Assembly (NCBI GenBank): GCA_020631735.1
Contig: CM036179.1
Coordinates: forward strand, 27,891,063 to 27,955,062
From: Saccharum officinarum
Taxonomy: Eukaryota > Streptophyta > Magnoliopsida > Poales > Poaceae
Direction: 5' to 3'
Length of the DNA stretch: 64,000 nucleotides
In this document: piece after piece, positions 40,608 to 52,900 of the stretch
Layout: the number at the start of each line of letters is the position of its first letter
How positions within the stretch are numbered: position 1 is the stretch's first letter
Notes under the pieces: model-generated
Seen by the model: the letters and a program-made list of their open reading frames with translations, nothing else
Database searches by the model: none
Told to the model about the DNA's origin: nothing
Translations under genes and position numbers: made by a program

Positions 40608-41325
40608 TGTTGACACTAAAAATGTCTCAACATGTAATATGGGCATCTCCATTATTAACATTGTAGACGTGTTTGAAAATATTTGGCGCAACAAACACTA
40701 AAAGAAACAAGCGAAAAAGGGAAGAAGATGGCCCTAGTAGAGTCGGCTTGGCCGTTTCATCAGCCCAGAGTCGGACTGCCCCTATTGCCAGGCGAGCTGC
40801 AGTGCTCGGCCCTGTGAAAACCAGCTTAGCTAACTCCTTGGCTGAGTCCGAGACGGTTTGGTTTCCAAATTGGTTTTAGGTCTATTTTGGACATGAGAAA
40901 CTTGGAGAACATGTTTTGGGCGTGTTTCCTACTAAGTAAGATCAGCCTCTATATATATATATATATATATGAGGATCATGGCCGGTTGAGGATCCCAACT
41001 TCCAATCATCAAAAATACATTTACTACACCCTTTTACTCCTTCCTCTCTATACCTTGTTGTTCATCACGTCTCATGGCGAGATTTGGCAACGTTCGAGGT
41101 AGCCTTACCGACCTTAGGACAACCTCCACGTGCTCCTCCCCGACGGGTCTTCCTGGGAGATGTTCAAGAATCTACTAGCCGAAGAACAGGCTCAACATCA
41201 GCCTAACCGGTCTCTAGATTGGTTTGGTCGGCTCGCTGCGTTCCTTATTGGGTTGAAGGTTGTGTCAACCGTGGGCATGCTAGCCCTTTGTTGGCGTGTG
41301 ATCCGGATCCCATCCGGCATCAACA
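40608..41325 (+). repeat. 5' LTR (718 bp) of the Tat-like element
   Basis: The TGTTGA...TCAACA edges are mutually inverted and sit 7 nt before the PBS. An AT array lies at 40951-40970. The LTR has not been matched to a second copy in this window, so the left edge is an inference. Confidence 0.5.
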
Positions 41326-41332
41326 TGTTGTT

Positions 41333-41350
41333 TGGCGACTCCGCTAGGGA
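41333..41350 (+). promoter_or_regulatory. Primer binding site of the Tat-like element
   Basis: TGGCGACTCCGCTAGGGA resembles the GGCGACTCCACTGGGGA-type sites used by this lineage in grasses. The identity of the tRNA was not established. Confidence 0.55.
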
Positions 41351-41410
41351 AGAAGAAGAAGAAGAAGAAGAAGAAGAAGAAGAAGAAGAAGAAGAAGAAG
41401 AAGAAGAAGA
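41349..41410 (+). repeat. (GAA)n microsatellite
   Basis: About twenty GAA units directly after the PBS. In one frame it encodes a run of about 20 Glu. Confidence 0.9.
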
Positions 41411-41439
41411 TCAAGATCCAATCTAGCTACTAGCGACAT

Positions 41440-41970
41440 GTAGGACTGGTCCCTTAACCCCAAGAACATCAACCACCCGACGTCCATTGAAGAGCTTCCC
41501 CAAAAGCTTTAGGCCAAGCTCGATGCCTATATGAAGGCTTTCTTAGAAAGCTGCACCAAAGATCATCGCGACAAAGTCACCCAGTACCGTGAGCCCAACT
41601 TTGGGGATTCTACCGCTTCTACATTACACCCAAGGTAAAGGCTAATGAAGAGATAACCGATTCTTATCCCACTCATGCTAATTATGCTAAGATGCTAGAA
41701 GTTGAAAGGAACATAAACGTAAGAAATCTTTAGAAACTTGCTAGCATGGTTTTCGCACGCATGAATAATATGGATGGAGGGCAAGATGGCCGATTGTGAT
41801 GAATCGGCCATTAAGCAACCTCATTTTTGTATGCCTTTAAATTTTTGTGAGAATCAAGGTCTTTTTGCAGCGGCTGAAAAAGCTAAATCGGTCACTTCGG
41901 CACTTGAAACTGATAAAGCCAATTTAGGTGAAACTAGCACATCTTTACCAATGGTCACTTTTGCTCAAAA
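41440..41970 (+). pseudogene. Gypsy gag, N-terminal fragment
   Basis: Broken frames read MDWSLNPKNINHPTSIEELP and later TSLPMVTFAQNS, typical of the leader of grass Tat-type gag. At least two stops (a TAG after CCCCAAAAGCTT, and later ones) interrupt it. It breaks off at about 41970, where MULE sequence starts. Confidence 0.6.
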
Positions 41971-41975
41971 TTCAC

Positions 41976-42669
41976 GTCGTAACATGCTGATGATGATGTT
42001 TCATGGGAAGAAGATGTTGAGGAGTATGTTGGGGTCAATGATGAGGGCCATTATATGCCAGAACAGCAAGATCAACAAGCATCAGAGGGGGATACTGACT
42101 CTGACTCTCTTATTCATGATGATTTGTATGTTGATGATGATGCTGGTTGTGAGATCAATGAGCATGTTACTAACTTAGAGAACCCAACTATAGAATGTGG
42201 TGTCACATTTGAGGATGGGGACACCTTTAAGAGGGCTATTAGACAATATGCTGTGCTAAAAGAGTTTGAAATTGCAGCTCCTTACAGTGAATCCAAAAGG
42301 TATAGAGGGCACTGCAAAGGATTCAAGAGCAAGAAGAAGAGGTGCAAGTGGAGGATACATGCTTCTCAATTGCAAGATGGCAAGACTTGGCAGGTCAGTT
42401 TATTTCTTTTTCAAATTTCCTTATATTTTGGTTCTTATTTTTCTCAACATGTGTTTGATGCTTTGCCTTTCTTTTATTTGTCAGATAAAGAAGTTGGGAA
42501 AACATACTTGTGCCAGCACATCCCAACTGGAGAAGAACTGCATGGCTAACAATGGCTGGGTGAGGGACAGGGCCATTACCATCCTGAAGGATGAACCAAC
42601 AATTCAAGCTGGTAAACTGAGGAAGGATTTGCAGAACAAGTACAACATCCAACTTTCATACTATGTTGT
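41976..42669 (+). pseudogene. MuDR-type transposase, N-terminal DNA-binding fragment
   Basis: Exons 41976-42393 and 42485-42669 are joined in phase by GT/AG borders. An acidic start (DDDVSWEEDVEEYVGVNDEG) leads into the MuDR N-terminal domain: GVTFEDGDTFKRAIRQYAVL, CKGFKSKKKRCKWRIHAS, then KLGKHTC, giving the C-C-(H)-C zinc-binding set. The frame ends at NIQLSYYVV, where the family normally continues into the DDE core. The catalytic part is absent. It is a gene fragment, not a functional transposase, and belongs to the MURA branch, unlike the FAR1-type enzyme at 18-20.6 kb. Confidence 0.8.
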
Positions 42670-43068
42670 CCCTCATCACCTCGAGCGCCATGGCACCCTG
42701 AACTCGAACCTGACTACAAGCGCGAGGAAGAACGCCTTTGGCGACCAAGTAATTGATATACTGTTCCTCAAAGTAGTACACTCCACACGCAAAGTCGGTC
42801 TGGCAAACAAGAGATAAAAATCAAAAAAATACGCATCTCCTCAAAACCAGATCAGAAGTCAACGACCACTTACATGCTCAAGCAGTGGACACTTGTAAAA
42901 CCTCTTCCCCTTGCTGCCAGGCTTCTGCGACACGCACCCAATGAAAACGGTTCCGCACTTGTGGCAAGGAACCAAGGGCAAGAATCCAACCTGGTCTCTG
43001 TAGGGGTCGACCGACGGCGAAGCTGGATGCGGCGCGCCGAACGGTGTGGAATGCGAGCTCGATGCCAT
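42656..43068 (-). CDS. GRF-type zinc-finger protein fragment, two exons
   Basis: Exons 43068-42874 and 42799-42656 (minus strand, CAT|GTAAGT donor, TGCCAG acceptor) give an uninterrupted 112-aa product. Residues ~34-65 carry PCHKCGTVFIGCVSQKPGSK followed by FYKCP, the C-x2-C...C GRF-type finger common in plant accessory genes of unknown role. Exon 2 reads FACGVYYFEEQYINYLVAKG. Its 3' end overlaps the last codons of the MuDR fragment on the other strand, so the tail was acquired when the two pieces were joined. A GC-rich 5' leader to about 43200 may carry its promoter. Its origin by gene capture in a MULE is an inference. Confidence 0.6.
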
Positions 43069-43401
43069 GGCTCGAAGCTAGGGTTCGTCGAGATGGGGAA
43101 TGAGGATGGGGAGAGAGTGGCGAGAACGAGAACGGGGAAGGAAGAAGACGACCGGGGCCGAGCCGAGCTGGTCCAACCGGACCACCTAAATGATAGGACT
43201 CAGGCCGGCAGGGGTAAAAACGTCTCTTTACTGCGGTTTCTCTCTCCCGATTGTTGTTTTTCTTTATTATAATGGAGGCGGTGTCCACTGACAAACATTC
43301 ACGATTTCATAATGGTACTCGGCAAAAGCAAGTGTTGGCGGTGTGTTGCAGCCAATTTGTTGTTTTCGCGATGTCCCACAGCAAAAATTGCCTTAATAAT
43401 A

Positions 43402-43790
43402 TGCTCTCACGGCTCCTATTACCGATTTTAATGAAGCTATGAATCGGTTTAAAGATGAATTGTTTAAATCTCTCAAGAATATCTTGGGTATGCAAATTAA
43501 GCCTAGTAGGAATACCTATCACAAGTTGTACCCTGATTTCTTGAAAGCTTCCAATGGTTGGAGGGTACCAGAATTTTATAAATTTAGCGGTGATGATAAT
43601 AAATACACTGTGTAGCATGTTAGTATGTTTCTTGCTCAAATGTGTGAAGCCAGTACCTTGGATTTCATGAATGTGCGGCATTTTCCCTTATCTTTTACCG
43701 GTACAACTTTTGCTTGGTTTACATCGTTACATTCTTTTTCTATTAGTTCATGGGCTGAATTAGAAGCCAGGACGTGATGAATCCATCCTT
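43402..43790 (+). pseudogene. Gypsy gag, central fragment
   Basis: Reads APITDFNEAMNRFKDEL, YPDFLKASNGWRVPEFYKFS, a TAG stop, then MFLAQMCEASTLDFMNVRHF and AWFTSLHSFSISSWAEL. This is the Retrotrans_gag core of the element begun at 41440. It has in-frame stops and loses similarity after about 43775. Confidence 0.72.
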
Positions 43791-43866
43791 GATTTTGTAA
43801 AACGCTTTAGTAACACAGTATTGGTAGTGAGTCGTTGGAGACACGGTCAATTCACAAATGGTACAT

Positions 43867-44487
43867 ATAAGGGCCTGTTTGGCACAGTTGTGAACTGTTT
43901 TTTTTTTTTTGCCAGACATTCTTTTCCAAAATAGCTTCATGGGTGAAGTTTTTTTCCTCCTCTTATAAAGGGATAAGTTGGGATAAAGCTAAAAAATAGT
44001 TTATCCCATCTTCATCTGACACAAATGGGCCCCCACAAAAGAACAATAGATTGTTTCCTACTCGGGAGGGAGCACGCGGGTGTGGCCTTGCCGCGGATGT
44101 GTGCCACCGTGGGTGTGACCGCCCAGTCTCAATGCCGGAGGGCGCTGCCGTCGGGAGGTGTGGCCGTCTGGGGACCGCCAAGCGCCAGGTGGGCATGGCT
44201 GCCTAGGCATTGCCTTGTGGGGGGGAGGGGGTGCCAAGGCGTTGCTGCTTGGGAGCGCGGCCGACTGGGGCCACCGACGCCGGAGAGCGAGGGCCATCGA
44301 TGCCCAAGGGTGCGGCCGCCGGCCAGGGCGTTGCCACCAGGGGCCGCCAGCGTCGAGCACCGAGGACGCGGTCGCATGGGGCGTCGGGATCGGGTAGGAA
44401 GTTGTGAAGAAGAAGATAAGGCTAAGGGCGTTATGGTAATTTATTCGTTTTGTCCCATCTTACGAGTTGTTTTGCCAAACGGGGTCA
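43867..44487. mobile_element. MITE-like element with a GC-rich core
   Basis: The left edge GGGCCTGTTTGGCACAGTTG and the right edge CAACTCGTAAG...TTTTGCCAAACGGGGTC are imperfect inverted matches around CTGTTTGGCA / TGCCAAACGGG. The core (44080-44400) is over 70% GC by eye. Similar GTTTGGCA-type ends occur in grass hAT and Mutator MITEs. No target duplication could be matched, and related sequence (GAAGCTGAGCTGTATGAAACGGG) continues to about 44575, so the right edge is uncertain. Confidence 0.5.
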
Positions 44488-44715
44488 TAAAACAACTCAG
44501 CTTCATCGAGAGTTGTTTGCGAAGCTAAAATGCAAAAAAAAAACTTACTGGTGAAGCTGAGCTGTATGAAACGGGAACGAATATTTGATACAAACAATAT
44601 CAGACTCCCAACTACTAAATGCGCAGAGTGTTTTGTACAAGCTGAGTACACAATGTAGTACAACGTATATAAACAATATTGAGCCTTATTAGGGCGCAGT
44701 TGTGCTGCTGAGTCT

Positions 44716-45611
44716 TCACTTGAACTGCACATTGCTTGCGAGTTGCGAATGTCAAGCCAAAAGGTCCAGCCAGCCGGCACCACATTAGTAAACACGAGTG
44801 TTTGACCATCTGTGATGGTGATCCTGAACGAGAGTCTTTTCCCACTGAGATATGCCATAGAGTGCCAGTTTGCGTCCCAATTGCGTGCCATGGGTATCCA
44901 GGCCGTGGAGTCGGAGGTCTTGACATCCATGGATTTGATGGAGCCAGCCCCTGCGACGTTGGTGACAAGCACGAGGTTGAAGTAGTCGTGGTCATTGATC
45001 ATGAACCTGACTCCACCTCGCCGAACGCATGGAACTCTGCATGCACACAGCAAGTTTCCGTTTATTGTTAGAGATCGACGATGGAGTGCAAGACAATTCT
45101 CCTCTCTTAATTAAAATATAAATGATTAGATTAGGGGAAGATGAACACCCGCATATATAATACTGACCTCTGGTAGATGACGGGGATGATGCCGGTGCTG
45201 ACGTCCCTGCCAATCTTCTCCCACGCCGGCTGCGCCACGTCGAAGTGCGGGCGCCGCTGATTGCACCATCCGCCGTCCAGCAGCGCCGAGTTGGGCGGGC
45301 AGAAGTTGGTGGCGGTGACGGTCACCGTGACGCCGGGCTTGCACAGCGTCGGGTCCGTCTTGCGGTCGCACGCGATCTTGTAGCACTGGCCGCAAGACGC
45401 ACCATCGCTGAAGAGCACCGTGCTCAGAGCCGCCGTGCGCGAGCCGTAGCCCTGTGAGTATATGTTCCCGTACCCGCACGCACCGCCCATGGTCCCGGAG
45501 GCGTCAGCTCCGCCATAGAACGTCGCGTGCGCCCCCCCTCAGCCATCCGGTCGGCGGCAGTGCGTTGGCGGTGACGACGCCATCCGTCTTTTCCTTTGTT
45601 GATGGAGCCAT
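44716..45611 (-). pseudogene. Alpha-expansin copy 2, disabled
   Basis: Exons 45611-45168 and 45036-44716 share a valid intron (YQR|V junction). Four lesions: (1) the signal-peptide core is deleted, so the ATG at 45611 leads into STKEKTDGVV; (2) an extra C in the C run near 45533 (seven, against six in copy 1) shifts the frame before HATFYGG and gives a stop after about 36 aa; (3) an extra T in CTTTTGG near 44760 shifts the C-terminus; (4) the TATA region is missing upstream. The barrel (HFDVAQPAW kept) and most of the CBM63 domain (VRFMINDHDYFNLVLVTNVA) are otherwise well preserved. This is a recent pseudogene, closer to copy 3 in exon 3. Confidence 0.92.
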
Positions 45612-47066
45612 TGCAATCGATGGATGTGCCAGATCAAGGACTACACGGAGTCAGCAACTACTCCAACAATGTCTAGAGCTGCAACAGCGCAGCCAACAGG
45701 TGTCTGTGTCGTGTGTGTCCGGCCGTTCGAGCGTGTGGTAGATCACTTTTCCTTTGTTGATGTGATTGTCAGATAGATTGTGCGATGTTTACGTGCTAGC
45801 GTGCACATGCGCACGGCCGCGCCGTGCTCGCTTGACGGCGAAATCGGAAAGCTAGAATAGAAATGCAGGCGCAGACACGTTCAAGCCATACTTGCTTTCG
45901 CATCTCGCTACGCTAATCGTCGGCTCATCTTCATTTGTGGACTTTTACTTGTTCGACGTGACCAGAGCATGCATCTTGGATTGACTTCCGAAGGCAAGGC
46001 TATAGCTTAAATATTATTGTAATATTTTTAGTGGCTCGATTAAGGTTGGTTGAATTAGTCATCCGTCTTTATAAAACTAGATGATACCCTGCGCGTTGTT
46101 GCGGGAATCATAGTGTTATAAACGGGGAAGAGGATTTTAGAGCTTCAAACTTTATATGTAGCATCCACCATGATAGCATAGAGAGTAGCAGCAGGATTGA
46201 GGGGAAATTTCATATAAACAATGGATAATAATGTGAAATAAAATGAGAAAATAATATCATCTTATTGGTTCACTGTTTTTTAAAAATCATTGTACAAAGT
46301 TCATCCCAGTTTAATTATAAAACAAAAGGTGTTATGTTCAGAAATTCAGCACATGTGGCATTGACATCACAATTGTGTGTACTGATAGACAGGACAATAA
46401 ATTGTAAGAGCTTTTGAGATACTAACTGTTGGGAAACTGTGAATGTCTATGTTGCTACCACTAAAATACTGAACTTGGTGCAATGATAAATTCTAATGGC
46501 ATCTTCAGTAAGTAATTGTTCTTCTCTACATGCAGAGGGAAATGTATCCCATTGTGAAATAATCCTTGGCTTCTTCCTCATTTTGGCATAAAATCTCCAG
46601 TCATGGAAGACCATGATTCATCTTCACCAACTGAGAAATCTGACAAAACATCTTCAATTGAAAATGGTTATCTCTTGATAAAAAAAAAGATGTATGTGAC
46701 ATAAGAAAAAAGCATCCAAATACCCCCGCGGAAGCTGTAACTCTTGTAGGAGATTAGAAAAAAGTAGTGTATGAAAGTTTTTTCCTTTCGTCGGCATCAC
46801 CTGCTAGAGCTTATCTAGTGCAAGAAGTAGAACCATCGGCATCACCTGGTGAAGTTTATCAGGGTCCGAAAAATCATTCACGGACTGACCTGATGACTGG
46901 AAATTGCACAAATGAGAACCAAAATTATATACTACCTACATTTGAAAGCAAGAAGTACAGAAATCTAAATTACTAATGACTCACAACGAACTCCATGTAG
47001 ACCTGCTAGCTGGATATCAATGAGCAGGTCGTGGATATCACCTGTGCTAGCTTGGTGCAGCTAGTC
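45612..47066. other. Former promoter of expansin copy 2 and MITE-rich intergenic DNA
   Basis: 45612-46020 matches the upstream region of copy 1 but lacks its 40060-40205 block. After 46080 a grass-repeat motif (ACTAGATGATACCCTGCGCG) starts AT-rich DNA with no gene. Confidence 0.5.
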
Positions 47067-47401
47067 GGCCTTGTTTAGCTCGTCTTCTGTAACTTTATAC
47101 CCTATTACATCGGATGTTACATAAAATATTAAATGTAGAATAAAAAATAACTAATTGCATAGATTGCATGTATTTTGCGAGATGATTTTTTTGAGCCTAA
47201 TTAGCCCGTGATTAGACAATGTTGTGCTACAGTAAATATGTGTTAATGACGGATTAATTAGTCTTAATAAATTCGTCTTACGTTTACTGACGAGTTCTGT
47301 AATTAGTTTTTTTTATTAGTATCCGAATACCCCTTTTGACATCTCATAAAATATCCGATGTGATACCTTAAAATTTTACACCTCTGAAACTAAACAAGGC
47401 C
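47067..47401. mobile_element. 335-bp MITE
   Basis: Ends are GGCCTTGTTTAGCT and AACTAAACAAGGCC, near-perfect inverted repeats of about 14 bp. Internal words such as GAGCCTAATTAGCCC and GATTAGACAATGTTGTGCTAC are shared with the sequence at 47600-47740. It is non-coding. The flanks give no clear target duplication. Confidence 0.8.
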
Positions 47402-49980
47402 ATGCAAGTTTGAGGATGGCTACATAAGAGACAAAACAAATGACTAATGAACATACGTGCCGAATTTTCATTAGTGTTCATATATAAAGGGAGGGCACCT
47501 CTGCACGCGGAGAAGATGGGCAGGACGGAGGGAGACTGATGGGCAGAAACACAGAAACGACTGTTCAGCTTTCTAGAGTGCCCACCTAAAAATTTTTCAT
47601 CTCATTACATCGAATGTTTGGACACATGCATGAAGTACTAAATGTAGATAAAAAAACTAATTACACAGTTTGGTTGGAAACTACAAGACAAATTTTTTTA
47701 AGCCTAATTAGTCCATGGTTAGCCTTAAGTGCTACAATTTCTAGGATCAACTTCTTTTTAAGCTAAATTTTCTGAAAATCGATTTCTATGGCAGTTCGAA
47801 AGCTAAAATGTACTATAACATTTATTGACTCAGTTTCCTATATTAACTACCTCTAAAGAAATAAGAGTCAAAAATCATATTTAGTGTACTACATAGGTCT
47901 ATTTGGATACACCTTCTTCGACTGTGCGGTGCGGTAGCGAAACCGCGGTGGGAGAGCTGCAATATGAGAAATCGGACTCTTTGTATTCTCGTAGTGGGCA
48001 AGTTTTGTGCAGCGAAAAGAATCACCAATATCGCGAGACGTTTAGTGGGATATTTTTTATTCTCGCGTTGGGGTGACCGAGAATCTAATTTTAATCGGTT
48101 CCAAACACATAGTATCCCGTGTGCCCTGTGTGTTAGCTACGCATTGACATAGTTAGGTTATGTTTGGTTGAACTTCTGAAAGTGCTTCTGCTGCCAAACA
48201 GCACAAAGCCAACTAAAGAGGTAAAATCTGAAGCTACTTTTCGAAAAGTACTTTTGTGTAGCACAGTTATGAAAGCACTTTGTACCCCGCTTTTAGCCTT
48301 CTGCTATTTGAAATGAGTGAAAATAGTGAGCTATTTCACGGCTCTTTCAAAAGAGATAGATAGAGTGATAGGTTTTATAATTGTTTTAACAAAACTACTT
48401 ATTACTTTTCTACAGCACATAACTGACGCCTAGCACCGTCCTTAGTATCCATGCCGGCTCTAGTGCAAAGCTAATGGGATACTAGTCAGTTATGTCTCGT
48501 GTCCTCTTGCGATCCTGCGTGGGATATTTAACAAGCTAGGAAGGTTAATTCTATTCTTGCTTTTTCGCTTTGTGCCGCTGATTTTGTTCTTCTGGTTTTG
48601 AGTGTGCTGTTTAGATCTGTTTCCACATCTACGGTGTCACACTGGTGCTCATGGTCGCCTGCTCCCTAGCGTCTAGCCTCTCCTTCCACCGTGCACGTAA
48701 TAGTACCATCGTCCGCTTTACTTCTTACGTTTCTGGCTCGGCTTTGGTATCGGCGGCGACTATCCACTCTCAGCAACCATCATCAGGTCAGAACAATACT
48801 AGGTGGGCATCCCGCACTTCGCTACGGACAGGCTGAACTGTAATTTTACTTTTGCATTGAATAAGCCATCGTAATAAGCATATCTTGTTTGGAGTTAGAG
48901 CATGTCAACTAAAAGTGGCACTTTAACTAAACAGGAGGGGGGTGTTCATTTTTGCATTCACTATATTCAATATTAATGTAACTACATTTCTTTGAAATGT
49001 TCACTATCATTGTTATTCAGAAAATTGTTACATGCCATTGGTTGTATCATCACGTAAGGCAAGCATTGTTCTTTCTTGTTGGAGTAAAAGTATTTCTTTC
49101 TTTTAGCTCCAGTAGCTCAATGGTTAGAGCATCTTTAAAAGTCTCTCTTAAACTCACTCTGTAAATCATCATTTAGAGAGCCATTTGAATAAAAATTGAC
49201 CTCTATATCTTTTCAACCCCTCCCCCTCCCCAACTTCTCTAAACCTTGTGCGCACTCTAGAGAGTCGGTGCCGCTCTCCATCTTTGGCTAGCGGAAAATC
49301 TAGAATCAAGGATGTCTATATTTGCGGACCAAATTAAATAAGTTGTTGGAAGATATTCTTTTTCACCAGAACCTTTATTTCTATCAATTAAGAAGGATGT
49401 AAAAAGACTCTTAGAATTACTCTTACATCAGTTGACACGCTCACATGTGGGCCACAAAATCAGGATGCAAATTAAACCTCAAGCAGATATCTTCATTATC
49501 TAAGCTACATAGAGACTACAAATTGTAACAACTGGGATATTGCACATATAGGAATTGCACAAAGCAAATATCTAGAATTAACTTTGGCATGTCTTTTTCA
49601 CAAGATCATCCATATAATCAAAATAAACTTTCATGGTCTTGTACTACAAACATCCACAGAAATAGTGTTAGCCTAAACAGTACACAGTGAACAATTGTAT
49701 CAATGTGTGAGCGACTAGAAGACCCCCTCCCTTCTGTGGAGAAGTTCTATAGTGTATATATGGTGTTAAGGTGACCGGAAGAACCAAGTGGCAGTGGTGA
49801 CACTGTGTGACTCATGTGTGGCAAATTCAACACCGTGAATGGGAGAGACTTGGCGGCCGTACCTTGGTGGAGCTCCAACGTGGATCAGGGCTGGGTTGCG
49901 GTTTGGTAACCGATACTACGCTACACATCACCGCATCTCCTTGAGTTTGCCCTCTCTTAGCTAAGCTCTTTACTTATCAT
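47402..49980. other. Intergenic DNA with several MITE relics
   Basis: Relics: 47600-47740 (GTTTGGACACATGCATGAAG, then AAGCCTAATTAGTCCATGG), related to the MITE before it; 47897-48112 (CTATTTGGATAC against GTTCCAAACAC ends); 48158 onward (GGTTATGTTTGGTTG start); and 49130-49290 (AGAGCATCTTTAAAAGTCTC start). No gene is recognised. Confidence 0.5.
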
Positions 49981-49989
49981 ATTTATAGC

Positions 49990-52900
49990 TTCTGGAAACC
50001 AGCCCTTCTCCTCCCAAGAGGCACACCGAGCTCTCCATGCAAACGACCCTATTCTCCTGGGTCTGTAGCTCATCTGGGTGCAGGCTTCCTGGAAAGCTAA
50101 AATGTTTTGGTTGGCTAGTTCACTTCGATTGAATCAACTCCCAGGCTAATCTGTTCTGGAAGAATATCAGGCCGCTAGAAGATTTCTTTTGCCCAAGTTG
50201 CCCAAGTGTTTTGGAAACAAGTGATCACATCTTTGTCACCTGCCCAAAGGCATCGAACGTTTGGAGCCGACTCAACATCACCCATGCAAGTCGGCGACCA
50301 AACAACGCCTTGGACTAGGGCGGGCTATCAACTTACCTGCTAAAATCCGCTTGGATATGATGCTCATCGTTCTCTGGCAAATATGGAAAGCTAGGAACGC
50401 GTTGACCTTTGACGCTGTGGACACTACTATGACAGGAGTGCTCCGCTCAGCCATCAAAGATACTAGCTGTAATAGAACCGTCTAAATTATAAGAGCACAA
50501 GTACAAAAACAATCACCGAAGTGATCAAATTCTCGCACTTGAGCCCATATAACTCCGGTAGTCCAATGAAATCACGAGGGATTTCAAACCAACCAACATA
50601 CAAGCCAAGATCGTAGTGATTCAACATAACAAGTCACATGTTACATCTATTTCACAAGTAATTCAATATACATCGGAGTTCAACATAGTTATTACAACTT
50701 AATTTGAAAAGTAGCGGAAGCAAAATAATTTGAAACTAACATTAATCTTATTTCAAATACATGCCAGTACCAAGGTCAACTTTCAACAAAAGCATTAGAG
50801 ATAAGGTAACTCAGAAGGATCATGCCCGTGATCACACTCCGCCACTAAGGCAGGAGCCAACCAACTCTTGCAGTCGCCATGATACATCATAACCTGCAAC
50901 AAGTGGGGATAAAACCCTGAGTACGACAAGGTACTCAGCAAGACTTACCCGTCAGAAACCAGAAATAAAGTGACACCAAGGATCATGCAAGGCTGATATA
51001 AAGTGGGGCTAGCTTGATAACATTTTGCATAAAAGCTTAATATAGATGATCAATCATTAATGCTTAAGCATCAAGTAATTATCATTAACCTATCATCTAT
51101 ATTAGAACCTATATTAGAGCACTCACTTTATTAGGAGCAAACAATATTAACCATAGCAGGTATAAATTGAGGCAACCTTTCCATCGTGATCCAATTAACC
51201 ATCCGTTCAATTTAATGGAATCTACGTTGCCGCTGCTCAAGTCAAGTGCTCACTAACCGGGAGCGACGACGATTCGAATCGAATTCCTATCTAGCTGGAA
51301 GGGTATTTCTAACACTCACCGCGCAGGCCCTGCTAGGGTCGCACAAGCCACCTTTTCATATGATTCAGGAATCACGGGTTCGAATGATGTCGCGACCCCA
51401 AGGGTGACACTCTGCCAGGTGATAGGGACTATAACCCCCCCTTGGTCTCACGCCAATATCCCTAAGCACATCCTTTCTCTCCTCCAAGAAGCAACCTACC
51501 ATTCGATTCCTGGCCTGAATCACATTACTCGGCTTCGCGGTCGGAACGACTTATCCGGCCAACTAAGTGTTAGACTGCGTTCAACATGACTCAAGGACGT
51601 ACAGCGAATCGGTCCTTAAACGACTCAGACGGGGATAGATTCACACCCAAGACCTCCATGCCTTGTCGCTTCACTATCATCATCCCGTCCGGTCTCATTT
51701 CATTTTATTAACACATGGTTCCTTTCCACGATAGCAAATATAGCCAACCGTGCCATATATGAATATCCCTATATCTCGCAGGTGACAGGAAATCACCTGA
51801 CTTCTACCGCTTAAAGCAGGGCTAAGCATCTACTCGATCCTAATCTATGTAGGATTCAAGGATTCATATATCTGGACAAGGAATGATATAATGCAGCAAG
51901 GGTTCCAACCAACTCCTATCACTTAATGCAACAATACTTATAACATATATAGAATTAATTACTTTAAGATAGGAGGTTTATAATGCTCTGGGGCTTGCCT
52001 GGGATCCGACTCAAGTTAGAGTTTGTCAGGTGAAATCCGCTTGGCGAGCATCCTCTAATCTAGCACTCGTCTGATCCTTCTACCTTCGGGATGGATCCAC
52101 CAAAACACCGTCTTCGGGTTTGGCTCCAACGCCATTTCCTTCACACGTTTCTGCTAGCGTACCTAAATGAGGTGCAATAATGCATATGGATGAATGCATA
52201 GAAGTGCAATAAACAGAGTAATCGAACAAGCATACCAAAGTTCTCATAAATACCTAGAGCTAATTAACTTAATCCTCACTAAGGCATAACAAAGAAGATT
52301 GCAAAGACATCAATCAAGAAACAAGCCTCATAAGATCACAGGGTACTAACCCAAGTACCATCAAAGATATGAGTCACACTTCAACACACTAGCATGGCAA
52401 AGTTAATCAAAGCATTAGACTAGAATTTGCCACTTTCTGGGCATCAGAACAGCAACTAAGTAATTTAATCATAATTAGAGATCTACAACTCCAAATGACT
52501 TGCAAGAAGATATTATGGAAAGCTTATGAAATTCTCTACATTTCATTTATAATCATCCCAGCATGATTTTAAAGTTTAACATGTCGAATTTACATAAATA
52601 CAGCAACTGATCTAACAAGACAGAGAGCAAGCAATTCTGTACTCCAACTTTAAACAGCTATAACTCCTAAATCACATGGCCAAATGTCACCAAATTTTAA
52701 CAGCAGCTAGATACATAAATTATCTACAACTTTTGTATAACACACAAGACATGAAAACATCATTTGCATAGGGTAATTAACAATATTCTCAAATCTGTTT
52801 AGAAACCTCATTTGCAAGAAATAATTATTAACTTATGTTGCAAACATATAATTGGGCAAAACCAACTTTACCAACATTTCATACATGACTAATTAACACC

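Larger units (their letters stand above)
40608..43790 (+). mobile_element. Tat-like gypsy retrotransposon fragment: 5' LTR, PBS and broken gag
   Basis: The LTR 40608-41325 is bounded by TGTTGA and TCAACA. A PBS-type TGGCGACTCCGCTAGGGA follows at 41333, then a GAA repeat and gag pieces at 41440-41970 and 43402-43790. The two gag pieces are separated by a MULE-derived insert. There is no pol and no 3' LTR. Confidence 0.65.

Noticed and set aside
49107..49134. tRNA-like AGTAGCTCAATGGTTAGAGCA (box A look-alike)
   Set aside because: No anticodon arm, no T-arm GGTTCRANNC at the right distance and no acceptor pairing. Not a tRNA, and too little for a SINE call.
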